NCBI GenBank assembly: GCA_963717955.1
Contig: CAVQXR010000001.1
Coordinates: 496,001 to 560,000, forward strand
Length of the DNA stretch: 64,000 bases
Source of the DNA: CAVQXR01 sp963717955
Lineage (GTDB): Bacteria; Actinomycetota; Thermoleophilia; Gaiellales; Gaiellaceae
Reading direction: 5' to 3'
Position numbers and translations under genes: made by a program. Below are positions 1-8,230 of the stretch, in pieces (the first letter of the stretch is position 1; each line of letters begins with the position of its first letter). Under the pieces are notes generated by a model that was not told the origin of the DNA, ran no database searches, and saw only the letters and a list, made by a program, of their open reading frames with translations.

Positions 1-475
1 GCGACTTCACGGTGCCCTCGGGCACGGCGAGAACGGCCGCGATCTCGGCGTACGAGCGGCCCAGGACGTCGTACAGGATCACCGCCGCGCGGTAGGTCTC
101 GTCGAGCCCCTCGAGCGCGCGCTGCAGGTCGCCCGAGAGCTCCCGCTCGAGGATCGCGTTCCGCGGGTCCGCCGGTTCCTGCACGTCGTCGAGCGGAACG
201 CCGCCGCCGCGCGCGCTGCGGGCGCGCTGGTCGTGGATCGCGTTCAGGCAGATTCGGTAGAGCCACGTCGAGAAGCTCGCGTCCGCCCGGAAGCGGGGGA
301 GGGCCTTCCAGGCGCGGATGAGCGTCTCCTGCACCGCGTCCTCGGCATCGGCCTGCGAGCCGAGCTGACGCACGGCCAGCGTGAAGAGGCGATGCTGCTC
401 CCCCTCGACGAGCGTCGCGAATGCGCGCTCGTCGCCTTGCTGGGCGCGCCGGACGAGCTTTCCGTCAGGATCCAC
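1..475 (-). CDS. ECF-type RNA polymerase sigma factor (C-terminus cut off by window edge)
   Basis: Translation of the minus strand from a GTG at 475 gives a sigma-70 family protein. Region 2 carries the -10 recognition helix signature DAEDAVQETLIRAWKAL, followed by FSTWLYRICLNAIHD; region 4 reads LDETYRAAVILYDVLGRSY and then EIAAVLAVPEGTVKSR, the helix-turn-helix that binds the -35 element. These two regions without regions 1 and 3 are typical of ECF sigma factors, which redirect RNA polymerase to stress or surface-signal regulons. The start was chosen because the usual ECF opening (LVRRAQQGDERAFATLV) follows directly. The stop and any anti-sigma partner lie left of base 1. It is divergent to the glycosyltransferase at 480, and only four bases separate the two start codons. 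Confidence 0.9.
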   Translation of the reverse strand, partial: MDPDGKLVRRAQQGDERAFATLVEGEQHRLFTLAVRQLGSQADAEDAVQETLIRAWKALPRFRADASFSTWLYRICLNAIHDQRARSARGGGVPLDDVQEPADPRNAILERELSGDLQRALEGLDETYRAAVILYDVLGRSYAEIAAVLAVPEGTVKS

Positions 476-479
476 GTGG

Positions 480-1751
480 ATGAAGATTCTCCTCTGGCAC
501 GGGTATCTCCTCGCTGGTACGGGCTCCAATGTGTACACGCGCTCGCTGGCGCGTGCCTGGGGGCGTCTCGGACACGAGGTCGTCGTCTTCTGCCAGGACC
601 CGCATCCTGACCGGTACGACCTCGCGGGCGCCAGCGTCGTACGGCCGCCGATCGGCCCGATCCTGCCCGTCTACGTGGTCGACGGCTACGAGGACCTGGA
701 GGCGCGCCGCATCCAGGACCTCGACCGGGAGACGCTCGACCGGGTCGTCGAGGCGAACGCGGCCTCCGTGCGTGCGCGGCTGCCCGCAGACCTGGTCGTC
801 ACGAACCACCTGCTGCTCGGCGGCCCTGTCGGAGCAGCGGTCGGCGTTCCCTACATCGTCAAGGCGCACGGCTCGGAGCTCGAGTTCACGATGCGCGGGC
901 ACCCCGAGCTGTGCGACTGGGCGGCCCGCACGCTCGAGCCGTCGTCGGCGATCCTCGCGGGCACGGAGCACGTCCGCCGCGTGATCGCGGACGTGCTCGG
1001 GCCGGGGCCGTGGATGGACAAGGTGCACGCCGTGCCTCCGGGTGTCGACGTCGAGGAGTTCCGCCCGTGCCCGAAGACGGAGGCGCTGGCCGGCCTGCTC
1101 GAGGAATGCCGGCGCGACCTCCCGAACCCGCCGGAGGCCCACGACCATCGCCTGCCGGACCCCGGGAACGCCGGGCGCCTGGCCGCGTTCCTCGCTGGGG
1201 ACGAGCCGACCGTCGTCTTCGTCGGGCGGGTCAGCCGCGAGAAGGGCGCGCACGTGCTCGTCGAGGCGCTCGAGCGGACGGGGCTCCGTTGCGTGATGGT
1301 GGGTTGGGGGGACATCAGGGAGGAGCTCGAGGCGCGTGTCGATCCCGGCCGCATCGTCTTCACGGGCCCGATGGAGCATCGCCATCTCGTCCACCTGTTC
1401 GCGCTCGGCGACGTCGCCGTCACGCCCTCGACGTTTCCCGAGGCGTTCGGCATGGTCGCGGCGGAGGCCGCGGCGTGCGGGACGCCGCCGCTCGTCGCTC
1501 GCCACTCGGGGCTCGCAGAGGTCGCCGACGGCCTCGAGCGGGAGTATCCCGAGCCGCTCCGCGAGCTCGCGAGCTTCGAGAACGGCTCGGTGGACGAGCT
1601 CGCCGAGAAGCTCGAGGCGATCTGCCGGCTGCCGCTGGCCGACCACGCGGCGCTGCGTGCCGCCGCCCGCCGTGCCGCGGTCACCCGCTGGAGCTGGGAA
1701 AGGATCGCCGCTCTGATACTTTCGGCCGGATGGGAGACGAGCAGCGCCTGA
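480..1751 (+). CDS. glycosyltransferase family 4 (GT-B fold)
   Basis: A 423-residue protein opening MKILLWHGYLLAGTGSNVYT, the N-terminal Rossmann start of GT4 enzymes where a Gly-rich loop holds the acceptor. The C-terminal half has PTVVFVGRVSREKGAHVLVEA and then PSTFPEAFGMVAAEAAACGTPP, the E-x7-E nucleotide-sugar binding motif. It should transfer a sugar from a nucleotide donor in the cytoplasm; donor and acceptor cannot be told. The ATG at 480 has a weak AGG about ten bases upstream and follows the divergent sigma-factor start by four bases. Its 3' end overlaps the next gene by 22 bp, so it probably heads a four-gene unit with the ligase, a small protein and MTA phosphorylase. Confidence 0.88.
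   Translation: MKILLWHGYLLAGTGSNVYTRSLARAWGRLGHEVVVFCQDPHPDRYDLAGASVVRPPIGPILPVYVVDGYEDLEARRIQDLDRETLDRVVEANAASVRARLPADLVVTNHLLLGGPVGAAVGVPYIVKAHGSELEFTMRGHPELCDWAARTLEPSSAILAGTEHVRRVIADVLGPGPWMDKVHAVPPGVDVEEFRPCPKTEALAGLLEECRRDLPNPPEAHDHRLPDPGNAGRLAAFLAGDEPTVVFVGRVSREKGAHVLVEALERTGLRCVMVGWGDIREELEARVDPGRIVFTGPMEHRHLVHLFALGDVAVTPSTFPEAFGMVAAEAAACGTPPLVARHSGLAEVADGLEREYPEPLRELASFENGSVDELAEKLEAICRLPLADHAALRAAARRAAVTRWSWERIAALILSAGWETSSA
1717..1722 (+). promoter_or_regulatory. candidate -10 box (TACTTT) for the carboxylate-amine ligase
   Basis: TACTTT lies seven bases before the ATG at 1730, the spacing seen before several other leaderless genes in this window. It sits inside the end of the glycosyltransferase gene, so it would be an internal promoter; no convincing -35 box is visible. 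Confidence 0.35.
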
Positions 1752-2902
1752 GCGCGGACGAGCAGATCACCCTCGCCCGGCAGCAGTTCGAGGACGGCAA
1801 GGACTTCACGCTCGCTGTCGAGGAGGAGTTCGCGCTGCTCGACCCGGACGCGCTCGGGCTCGTGAGCCGCTTCGAGGACCTCATGGCGGTCGTGCCGGGA
1901 ACTCCCCTCGAGGGCAACACCGCGGGCGAGCTGATCTCGTCCGAGATCGAGATCAAGACCGGCCGCTGCGAGACGTTCGACGAGGCCCAGCGCGTCCTCG
2001 CCGAACGGCGCTCGCAGCTGATCGATCTGACCGACTCGCTCGGGATCACGCTCGGCGCCACGGGCACGCACCCGTGGAGCCACTGGAAGGAGCAGCGGCT
2101 CATCGACACGCCCCACTACCGGCGCAACGACGAGCTGCTCCGCTACGTGGTCTGGCGCAACAACACCTTCGGGCTGCACGTGCACGTCGGGATCCGTGGC
2201 GCGGACCGCGCGGTCGCCGTCTGCGACGCGCTGCGCACCTACCTGCCCGACCTGCTCGCGCTCTCCGCCAGCTCGCCGTTCGTCGAGGAGGTGTTCACGC
2301 ATCTCCATTCGGCCCGGACGCAGACGTTCACGCGCATGTTCCCGCGCTGCGGCATCCCTGACGCGTTCGAGACGTGGTCGGCCTACGAGGGCTTTTTGCG
2401 CTTCCTCTACGGGACGAGCTCGGTCACCGAGCACACGCAGCTGTGGTGGAGCGTCCGCCTCCACCTCCAGTACCCGACCGTCGAGATCCGGATCTGCGAC
2501 GCGCAGCCCGAGCTCGCGGAGGCCCGCTCGCTGGCGGCGCTCTGCTACGCGCTGGCGGCGCGGCTCGCGATCGCCTACGACGAGGGGGAGCCGCTCGACG
2601 TCCAGCCCGGCCGGATGATCGAGGAGAACCTCTGGCGTGCGATCCGGCACGGCCTCTCCGGCGAGCTGATCGCGCTCGGCAGCGACCGCGTGCGGCCCGC
2701 TCGCGAGGCACTCGAGGAGCTCGTCGACTGGGTGCGCCCCGCGGCGCAGGAGCTCGACTGCGCCCACTATCTGGCCGTCCCGGAGGCGAATGCCGCCGAG
2801 CGGCAGATCTCCCGGCACGCCGAGGGGGCCGGCCTGCGCGAGATCTACGCGGAGCAGGTGGAGCGAACACGCGATCTGACGCTCGAGGAGGCACGTGGAT
2901 AG
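1730..2902 (+). CDS. carboxylate-amine ligase, glutamate-cysteine ligase type 2 family (YbdK-like)
   Basis: A 390-residue GCS2-family protein. The N-terminal motif FTLAVEEEFALLDPD and the later ELISSEIEIKTGRCETFDEA are the family's ATP/Mg and glutamate-site segments, and the central NNTFGLHVHVGI and TVEIRICDAQPEL are also characteristic. Members ligate glutamate to an amine or cysteine at the expense of ATP; YbdK of E. coli has only weak gamma-glutamylcysteine ligase activity, so the real substrate here is open. Length matches the family (about 370-400). It overlaps the preceding glycosyltransferase by 22 bp and the next gene by 8 bp, indicating translational coupling, though a possible internal -10 box precedes it. 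Confidence 0.88.
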   Translation: MGDEQRLSADEQITLARQQFEDGKDFTLAVEEEFALLDPDALGLVSRFEDLMAVVPGTPLEGNTAGELISSEIEIKTGRCETFDEAQRVLAERRSQLIDLTDSLGITLGATGTHPWSHWKEQRLIDTPHYRRNDELLRYVVWRNNTFGLHVHVGIRGADRAVAVCDALRTYLPDLLALSASSPFVEEVFTHLHSARTQTFTRMFPRCGIPDAFETWSAYEGFLRFLYGTSSVTEHTQLWWSVRLHLQYPTVEIRICDAQPELAEARSLAALCYALAARLAIAYDEGEPLDVQPGRMIEENLWRAIRHGLSGELIALGSDRVRPAREALEELVDWVRPAAQELDCAHYLAVPEANAAERQISRHAEGAGLREIYAEQVERTRDLTLEEARG

Positions 2903-3209
2903 CGACGAGGAGCGGCGGCTCGCCGAGCAGCTCGCCGAGGAGCTTCGCCGGCTCCGCGTCGAGGACGTCATCGTGCAGGCGCTGGTCAGCGTCTCGCAGA
3001 TCGGGTACCGGCGGCTCGGGCTCACTCCGGAGACGAAGGACGAGCGCGATCTCGAGCAGGTCCGCTTCGCGATTGCGACCATGCAGGCGCTCACGCCCGT
3101 CTTCGAGACGATGCTCTCGGCCGAGCTCGTCCGCGATTTCGCGAGCTCGGTCGCGAACCTGCAGCTCGCCTATGCGAGGGCCGCGGTCGAGGGCGATGGC
3201 GAAAGCTGA
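2895..3209 (+). CDS. small conserved protein, DUF1844-like
   Basis: A 104-residue acidic, helical protein starting at GTG inside the last codons of the ligase gene. Its centre, VEDVIVQALVSVSQIGYRRL, then KDERDLEQVRFAIATMQALT, resembles DUF1844, a small helical family of unknown function found next to unrelated housekeeping genes. No catalytic motif or membrane segment is apparent. It overlaps both neighbours (8 bp upstream, 14 bp downstream), so it is certainly translated with them if the unit is expressed. The DUF1844 match rests on pattern only and is tentative. Confidence 0.7.
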   Translation: MDSDEERRLAEQLAEELRRLRVEDVIVQALVSVSQIGYRRLGLTPETKDERDLEQVRFAIATMQALTPVFETMLSAELVRDFASSVANLQLAYARAAVEGDGES

Positions 3210-3987
3210 CGTCGGGATCTTCGGCGGCTCCGGCTTCTACCGCTTCCTCGAGGAGGTCGAGGAGGTCGACGTCGAGACCCCGTACGGCCGGCCCTCCGCG
3301 CCGGCGACGATCGGGACGATCGGCGGTGTGCGCGTCGCGTTCATCCCGCGACACGGCGTTCGCCACGAGCTCCCGGCGCATCGGGTGCCCTACCGCGCGA
3401 ACGTCTGGGCGATGAAGGAGCTCGGAGCCCGGCGCCTGATCGGGCCGTGCGCGTGCGGCGCGCTGCAGCCGGAGCTCGTGCTCGGCGAGTTCGTCGTCTG
3501 CGACCAGTTCGTCGATCGCACGCGCGGCCGCGCCGACACCTTCTACGACGGGCCCGAGGTGGTGCACGTCAGCGCCGCCGACCCGTACTGCCCCGAGCTG
3601 CGCTCGCTGCTCGTCGCGTCCGCCCGCGAGCTCGGCATCCCGGCGCGGGACGGCGGCACCGTGGTCGTCGTGCAGGGCCCGCGGTTCTCCACGCGAGCCG
3701 AGTCGGCGTGGTTCTCGAGCATGGGCTGGGACGTCGTGAACATGACCGCCTACCCGGAGGGCTGGCTCGCCCGGGAGCTCGAGCTGTGCTACGCGAACGT
3801 CTCGATGGTGACCGACTACGACGTCGGCGTTCCCGGCCATCAGCCGGCGTCGGCCGACCGTGTCGTCGAGGTCTTCGACGCGAACCTCGAGCGCCTGCGC
3901 GAGCTGCTCCTTGCCGTGGTGCCACGGATCGGGCCGCAGCCCGTCGGCGACCCGTGCCGGACGGCGCTCGCGGGTGCTCGGCTCTGA
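3196..3987 (+). CDS. mtnP: S-methyl-5'-thioadenosine phosphorylase (PNP/MTAP family 2)
   Basis: A 263-residue nucleoside phosphorylase. Visible are the phosphate-site GIFGGSGFY, the RHG loop (FIPRHGVRHELPAHRVPYRAN), GPRFSTRAES and the base/ribose pocket NMTAYPEGWLARELELCYAN ending VTDYD. The DYD rather than an Asn at this place favours 6-aminopurine substrates, i.e. methylthioadenosine, giving adenine and methylthioribose-1-phosphate in methionine salvage. It overlaps the DUF1844-like gene by 14 bp and is last in the unit. Substrate choice between MTA and other purine nucleosides is inferred from the motif only. Confidence 0.87.
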   Translation: MAKADVGIFGGSGFYRFLEEVEEVDVETPYGRPSAPATIGTIGGVRVAFIPRHGVRHELPAHRVPYRANVWAMKELGARRLIGPCACGALQPELVLGEFVVCDQFVDRTRGRADTFYDGPEVVHVSAADPYCPELRSLLVASARELGIPARDGGTVVVVQGPRFSTRAESAWFSSMGWDVVNMTAYPEGWLARELELCYANVSMVTDYDVGVPGHQPASADRVVEVFDANLERLRELLLAVVPRIGPQPVGDPCRTALAGARL

Positions 3988-4118
3988 CGCCACACAGGGC
4001 CGCCGTCACGGGTTTGTGATAGCTTCTGCCCCCGTCCCGCACCGGCTTGCGATGCGGGATCGCGGCCTCCCGCCGAGGTCGTGGCAGCCGACTTCGTGAC
4101 CCCGAGCAAGGCAGGACG

Positions 4119-6161
4119 ATGTTCTTTCAGGATCATGCTGTTCTCTTCGCGCTGATCTGCTCCGCCGTCGGAGTCGGGTTCGGCCTCTACCTGACGCTCT
4201 GGCTCCTTCGCCGCCCGGCCGGGAACGAGCGCATGCGGGAGATCTCGCGCGCCGTGCAGGAGGGCGCCGCCGCCTATCTGAAACGCCAGTACACGACGAT
4301 CGCCGTCGTCGCGATCGCGCCGTTCCTCTTCCTCGGGCTGTACGACAAGCTCGGCTGGGGCGCCGCCTTCGGCTTCCTGGTCGGAGCGCTGCTCTCGGCC
4401 GCCGCCGGCTTCATCGGCATGAACGTGGCCGTGCGCTCGAACTCCCGCACGGCCGAGGCCGCGCGCGAGGGGCTCGGGCCCGCCCTCAACGTGGCCTTCA
4501 AGGCCGGTTCCGTGACCGGGCTGCTCGTCGTCGGTCTCGGACTCCTCGGCGTCGCCGGCTACTACATGCTCCTCACGGAGGTGCTCGGGAACTCCGCCGA
4601 GTCGGCGATCGACGACCTCATCGGGCTCGCGTTCGGCGGCTCGCTGATCTCGGTCTTCGCACGGCTCGGAGGCGGCATCTTCACGAAGGCCGCAGACATC
4701 GGCGCGGACCTGGTCGGCAAGATCGAGGCCGGCATCCCCGAGGACGATCCCCGCAACCCGGCGGTGATCGCCGACAACGTCGGGGACAACGTGGGCGACT
4801 GCGCCGGCATGGCCGCCGACCTGTTCGAGACCTACGCCGTGACCGCGGTCGCCGTGATGCTGCTAGGCACGCAGTTCCCGGCCGAGGAGCTGTGGCTGTA
4901 CCCGCTCGCGCTCGGCGGCATGTCGATCCTCGCGTCGGTCATCGGCACGTTCTTCGCGCGCCTCGGGCGCGGCGAGAACGCCGTCATCAACGCGCTCTAC
5001 AAGGCCGTCCTCGTCGCCACCGTGCTCTCCGCGCTCGGCTTCATCCCCGTGACGCTCGCGTTCGACGGCGGCGCGTTCACGTTCTGGAACCTGTACGGCT
5101 CGGCGCTCATCGGCCTCCTGATCACGTTCCTGCTCGTCGCGATCACCGAGTACTACACGGGCACCCGCTGGCACCCCGTCAAGCAGATCGCGCGCGCATC
5201 GCAGACCGGGCACGCCACGAACATCATCTCGGGGCTCGCGATCGGCATGCAGGCGACCGCGTTCCCCGTCATCGTCATCGCCACCGGGGTCGTGGGCTCC
5301 TACTACGCTGCCGGCGAGAACCTCTTCGGGATCGGCGTCGCCGTCATGGCGCAGCTGTCGATGACCGGGCTCATCGTCGCCCTCGACGCCTACGGGCCCG
5401 TCACCGACAACGCCGGCGGGATCGCCGAGATGGCCGATCTCCCGGAGGAGGTGCGCGGGGTCACCGACCCGCTCGACGCCGTCGGCAACACGACGAAGGC
5501 CGTCACGAAGGGCTACGCGATCGGCTCCGCCGGGCTCGCCGCCCTCGTCCTCTTCGACGAGTACATCAGAGGCCTGGACGCGGACGGGCTGCCCACCGTG
5601 TTCGCGCTCTCCGACCCGTGGGTCATCGCCGGGCTGTTCATCGGCGGCCTGATGCCGTTCCTCTTCGCCTCACTCGCCATGCAGGCGGTCGGCGTCGTCG
5701 GCGGCCAGGTGGTCGAGGAGGTGCGCCGCCAGTTCCGGGAGATGCCCGGGATCATGGAGGGCACCCAGCGGCCCGACTACAGCCGCTCCGTCAGCATCGT
5801 CACGGGCTCGGCCATCCGGTATATGCTGGCGCCGGCGCTGATTCCGGTGCTGTTTCCCATCATCGTCGGCATCATCAACGAGCGCGCGCTCGGCGGCCTG
5901 CTCGTCGGCACGATCGTGACGGGGCTGTTCCTCGCGATCGCGATGACCTCGGGCGGTGGCGCCTGGGACAACGCGAAGAAATCGATCGAGGACGGCCTCT
6001 ACGGCGGCAAGGGCTCGGATGCCCACGCTGCGTCGGTCACCGGCGACACGGTGGGCGATCCGTACAAGGACACGGCCGGCCCCGCGATCAACCCGATGAT
6101 CAAGATCGCGAACATCGTCGCGATCCTGATCATCCCCATCGTCGTCTCGATTCACACCTAG
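4119..6161 (+). CDS. hppA: membrane-bound H+-translocating pyrophosphatase, K+-independent type
   Basis: A 680-residue, roughly 16-helix membrane protein that couples PPi hydrolysis to proton pumping. Hallmark pyrophosphate/Mg motifs are DNVGDNVGDCAGMAADLFE near residue 225-245 and GDTVGDPYKDTAGPAINPM near the C-terminus, plus GGAWDNAKKSIEDG. The sequence GNTTKA (around residue 460) has Lys where K+-dependent enzymes have Ala, so this should be the K+-independent subtype. The start follows the hydrophobic first helix and a short AGGA. It stands alone with its own 130-bp leader. Such pumps help energy-limited bacteria reuse PPi from biosynthesis. Confidence 0.96.
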   Translation: MFFQDHAVLFALICSAVGVGFGLYLTLWLLRRPAGNERMREISRAVQEGAAAYLKRQYTTIAVVAIAPFLFLGLYDKLGWGAAFGFLVGALLSAAAGFIGMNVAVRSNSRTAEAAREGLGPALNVAFKAGSVTGLLVVGLGLLGVAGYYMLLTEVLGNSAESAIDDLIGLAFGGSLISVFARLGGGIFTKAADIGADLVGKIEAGIPEDDPRNPAVIADNVGDNVGDCAGMAADLFETYAVTAVAVMLLGTQFPAEELWLYPLALGGMSILASVIGTFFARLGRGENAVINALYKAVLVATVLSALGFIPVTLAFDGGAFTFWNLYGSALIGLLITFLLVAITEYYTGTRWHPVKQIARASQTGHATNIISGLAIGMQATAFPVIVIATGVVGSYYAAGENLFGIGVAVMAQLSMTGLIVALDAYGPVTDNAGGIAEMADLPEEVRGVTDPLDAVGNTTKAVTKGYAIGSAGLAALVLFDEYIRGLDADGLPTVFALSDPWVIAGLFIGGLMPFLFASLAMQAVGVVGGQVVEEVRRQFREMPGIMEGTQRPDYSRSVSIVTGSAIRYMLAPALIPVLFPIIVGIINERALGGLLVGTIVTGLFLAIAMTSGGGAWDNAKKSIEDGLYGGKGSDAHAASVTGDTVGDPYKDTAGPAINPMIKIANIVAILIIPIVVSIHT

Positions 6162-6179
6162 AGAGGAGCCTGACAGCTG

Positions 6180-6626
6180 ATGAACGCAAAGCGCGGAGAC
6201 TGGATCGTCATGACGGGGAAGAACCGGCGGGCCTCGGCGAAGGAGCGGGTGGGGCAGGTGGAGCGTGTCCTCTCCGCGGATCCTGCCCGCTACGAGATCC
6301 GCTGGCGCGACGGGCGCGTAACGGTGCTCGCCCCGGTCCCCGGCGCGATCCGCGTCGTCCCGGCGAAGAAGCCGGCCGCGACGAAGACCTCCCCGGCCAA
6401 GAAGCCCGCCGCGACGAAAGCTGCGCCGGCCAAAAAGGCCGCGCCGGCGAAGGCTTCCCCGGCCAAGAAGCCCGCCGCGGCTGCGAAGGCGCCCGCGAAG
6501 AGCGCCGCCGCCAGGACGTCCGCAACGAAGGCGCCCGCCAAGAAGGCCGCGGCGAAGCCGGCGGCTCCGGGGTCGCGTGCGACATCGTCGCGGACGGCGT
6601 CGAGCCGGGCGAAGAAGAGCCCGTAG
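6180..6626 (+). CDS. DUF1918 domain protein with a histone H1-like Lys/Ala/Pro-rich tail
   Basis: 148 residues in two parts. Residues 1-60 (RGDWIVMTGKNR, then RYEIRWRDGRVTVLAP) match the small beta-barrel-like DUF1918. Residues 61-148 are a low-complexity basic tail of imperfect repeats such as PAKKPAATK and KAAPAKKAAPAK, of the sort seen in bacterial H1-like nucleoid proteins. A role in binding DNA or RNA is inferred from charge. GAGGAG precedes the ATG. It starts 18 bp after the pyrophosphatase stop and is convergent with the CMD-family gene, 21 bp away. Tail length may vary between strains because its DNA is repetitive. Confidence 0.8.
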   Translation: MNAKRGDWIVMTGKNRRASAKERVGQVERVLSADPARYEIRWRDGRVTVLAPVPGAIRVVPAKKPAATKTSPAKKPAATKAAPAKKAAPAKASPAKKPAAAAKAPAKSAAARTSATKAPAKKAAAKPAAPGSRATSSRTASSRAKKSP

Positions 6627-6647
6627 AGGTTCGCGCTCCGGCCCGGC

Positions 6648-7046
6648 TCAGGCACGCGGAGCGAGCGACAGCTCGACCCCCTCGTCGGCGAGCACGCCTC
6701 GTGCCGCCCGGAAGGCCGAGACGCCGGCGGGCACGCCGGCGTAGACGGCGACCTGGATCAGGGTCTCCCTGATCTCCTCGAGCGTGCAGCCGTTGCGCAG
6801 CGCCCCGCGCAGGTGCAGCGCGAACTCCTCCATCCGGTTCAGCGTCGCGAGGATGCAGAGGTTGTTGAGGCTGCGTTGACTCCGCGAGAGCCCGTCGCCG
6901 CTCCAGCAGGCGCCCCAGCAGTATTCGCTCACCAGGCGCTGGAAGTCGCGGCTGAAGTCGTCGGTCTGCGTCGCCCGCGAGACGTACTCGTCGCCGAGCA
7001 CCTCCCGGCGGATGGCAAGGCCGCGCTCGTACAGGTCGTCGGACAT
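6648..7046 (-). CDS. carboxymuconolactone decarboxylase family protein (PcaC-like)
   Basis: A 132-residue all-helical protein. EYCWGACWSGDGLSRSQRSL and NRMEEFALHLRGALRNGCTL, then EEIRETLIQVAVYAGVPAG, are the core helices of gamma-carboxymuconolactone decarboxylases (PcaC), including the conserved Glu and Trp around the active site. PcaC decarboxylates carboxymuconolactone in the beta-ketoadipate route. No other aromatic-degradation gene is nearby, so a different substrate is possible. The Cys pair of AhpD-type peroxidases (CxxC) is absent. Leftward gene with no close co-directional partner: 46 bp from the small gene at 7093. Confidence 0.85.
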   Translation of the reverse strand: MSDDLYERGLAIRREVLGDEYVSRATQTDDFSRDFQRLVSEYCWGACWSGDGLSRSQRSLNNLCILATLNRMEEFALHLRGALRNGCTLEEIRETLIQVAVYAGVPAGVSAFRAARGVLADEGVELSLAPRA

Positions 7047-7092
7047 GTGTCTCCCTTCGTCGGCGGGTGTCCCGGCGCCCGGGGCAGGAGGT

Positions 7093-7320
7093 CTACGAGG
7101 GACGGTTGCGGCGCACCTGCGGCCCGCCGGCGCCGAGGGCGGCGTACGCGAGGGCCTGCAGCGACTCGTTGAGGGCCTGGAGCTCGCGCGCGATCCGCTG
7201 GAGCCCCTCCGTCGTCTCGAGCCGGTCGTTCAGCGTGTGCAGCTCGTTCCCGATCCGGTCGAGGCGCTGCAGCAGAGCGTCGAGCTGACGATCGTCGAGC
7301 GGTCTATCCCGAGGCTCCAT
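7093..7320 (-). CDS. small predicted coiled-coil protein
   Basis: A 75-residue protein with heptad spacing of Leu/Ile across RQLDALLQRLDRIGNELHTL and ETTEGLQRIARELQALNESL, predicted to form a coiled coil, with a basic C-terminus. I do not recognise a family. Its ATG at 7320 lies inside the end of the HAD gene (17-bp overlap), so it is the third gene of the VanZ-HAD operon. It may be a multimerisation or regulatory peptide; this is inference only. Confidence 0.6.
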   Translation of the reverse strand: MEPRDRPLDDRQLDALLQRLDRIGNELHTLNDRLETTEGLQRIARELQALNESLQALAYAALGAGGPQVRRNRPS

Positions 7321-7798
7321 CGGGACGGATGCTAGCCAGATCCGCGGCGGCTCTGACGACGGCGCATCCCGGGCCGAGCTGCCGCTCGAGCCGTTCGCGG
7401 GAGTGCCCGCCGGCCACGAGCAGCGCGACGTGCCGTGCGACGCCGAGGTGGGCGAGCGCCACGCGGGCGAGCTCCTCGGGCGCGTCGGTGAAGACGCCGA
7501 TCCGGACGCCCGCCGCGGCGAGCGCCCGCACGGCAGCACCCGTGCCGGCGGCGGGTCGCAGGAAGACGGGTGCGTGGTCCTCGGCGAAGCGCTCGAGCGG
7601 CCCGCGCCAGTCACCGACGCCCCCGGCCGCCCAGCCGTCGAGCGCGTCGGCCGCGGCCCCGCGCTCCGCGGGGAGCGTGGACGGATCCAGCACGGCGATC
7701 GAGCGGAAGCGGCGGGCGGCATCGTCGAGAAACGCATTCCACAGCGGTCGCGTGTCGCCGAGCGCGCCGTCGAGGTCGACGGCGACGGCCCGCGTCAC
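7304..7798 (-). CDS. HAD-superfamily hydrolase
   Basis: 164 residues beginning VTRAVAVDLDGALGDTRPLW: the DxDG nucleophile motif I of haloacid-dehalogenase-like phosphatases. Motif II is seen as GVRIGVFTDAP (T/S after the strand). Later the chain has GHSRERLERQLG in place of a clear motif III Lys and a weak acidic motif IV, so activity cannot be taken for granted. The GTG start overlaps the VanZ stop in a GTGA arrangement. Substrate unknown; probably a small-molecule phosphatase. Confidence 0.75.
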   Translation of the reverse strand: MTRAVAVDLDGALGDTRPLWNAFLDDAARRFRSIAVLDPSTLPAERGAAADALDGWAAGGVGDWRGPLERFAEDHAPVFLRPAAGTGAAVRALAAAGVRIGVFTDAPEELARVALAHLGVARHVALLVAGGHSRERLERQLGPGCAVVRAAADLASIRPDGASG

Positions 7799-8175
7799 CG
7801 CCGCCGCTCCCGAACGGCGACCAGACCGAGGCCGACGGCGGCCCCGGCCGTGTCGACCGCCCAGTCGGCGGGCGAGCCCACGCGGCCTTCCACGAAGATC
7901 TGGTGTACCTCGTCCGTGGCCGCGTAGGCGGAGGCCAGCGCCAGGGAGACCGGGAAGCTCCGCGTGGCCCGGTAGGTGAGCACTGCGAGCACGGCGAACT
8001 CGGCGGCATGTGCGAGCTTGCGCAGCACGAGATCCCACGTGCCGAGCCCGGTGCCGAGGCTCGGGATCGACGAGAAGGCGAAGATCACGCCTGCCCATAG
8101 GCACACCGGAATCCACGGGTTGAGCCGGGCGAGCGTCACGCCGACCAGTGTAGGGACCGGGTCGCCGACGACCAT
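7795..8175 (-). CDS. VanZ-like membrane protein
   Basis: 126 residues with about four membrane segments. WIPVCLWAGVIFAFSSIPSL, then LRKLAHAAEFAVLA and DEVHQIFVEGRVGSPADW are the diagnostic VanZ-like signatures (the His of KLAHAAEF and DE-HQ-F-GR). VanZ proteins give low teicoplanin resistance in some hosts, but most chromosomal homologues have no known role. The ATG at 8175 was chosen; GTG codons a few residues inside are alternatives. It is divergent from the cobalamin riboswitch and couples to the HAD gene by GTGA. Confidence 0.85.
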   Translation of the reverse strand: MVVGDPVPTLVGVTLARLNPWIPVCLWAGVIFAFSSIPSLGTGLGTWDLVLRKLAHAAEFAVLAVLTYRATRSFPVSLALASAYAATDEVHQIFVEGRVGSPADWAVDTAGAAVGLGLVAVRERRR

Positions 8176-8188
8176 CGGGGCGACGGGC

Positions 8189-8217
8189 TCGACCTCGGCC
8201 GTCAGATACGGTAGGCT
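8189..8217 (+). promoter_or_regulatory. candidate promoter of the cobalamin operon
   Basis: TCGACC (8189-8194) and TAGGCT (8212-8217) are separated by 17 bases, a plausible sigma-A -35/-10 pair. Transcription would begin just before the riboswitch aptamer at 8231. The boxes are imperfect, so confidence is modest. Confidence 0.45.
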
Positions 8218-8230
8218 CGTCCGCACAGAA

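Noticed and set aside
911..1729. Long N-terminal extension of the carboxylate-amine ligase frame
   Set aside because: The upstream part overlaps the glycosyltransferase in another frame and is low complexity; homology and the -10 box begin at ATG 1730.
6360..6600. Short regular repeats that could look like a CRISPR array
   Set aside because: They are codon repeats of the Lys/Ala/Pro tail, with no constant spacer length and no cas genes.
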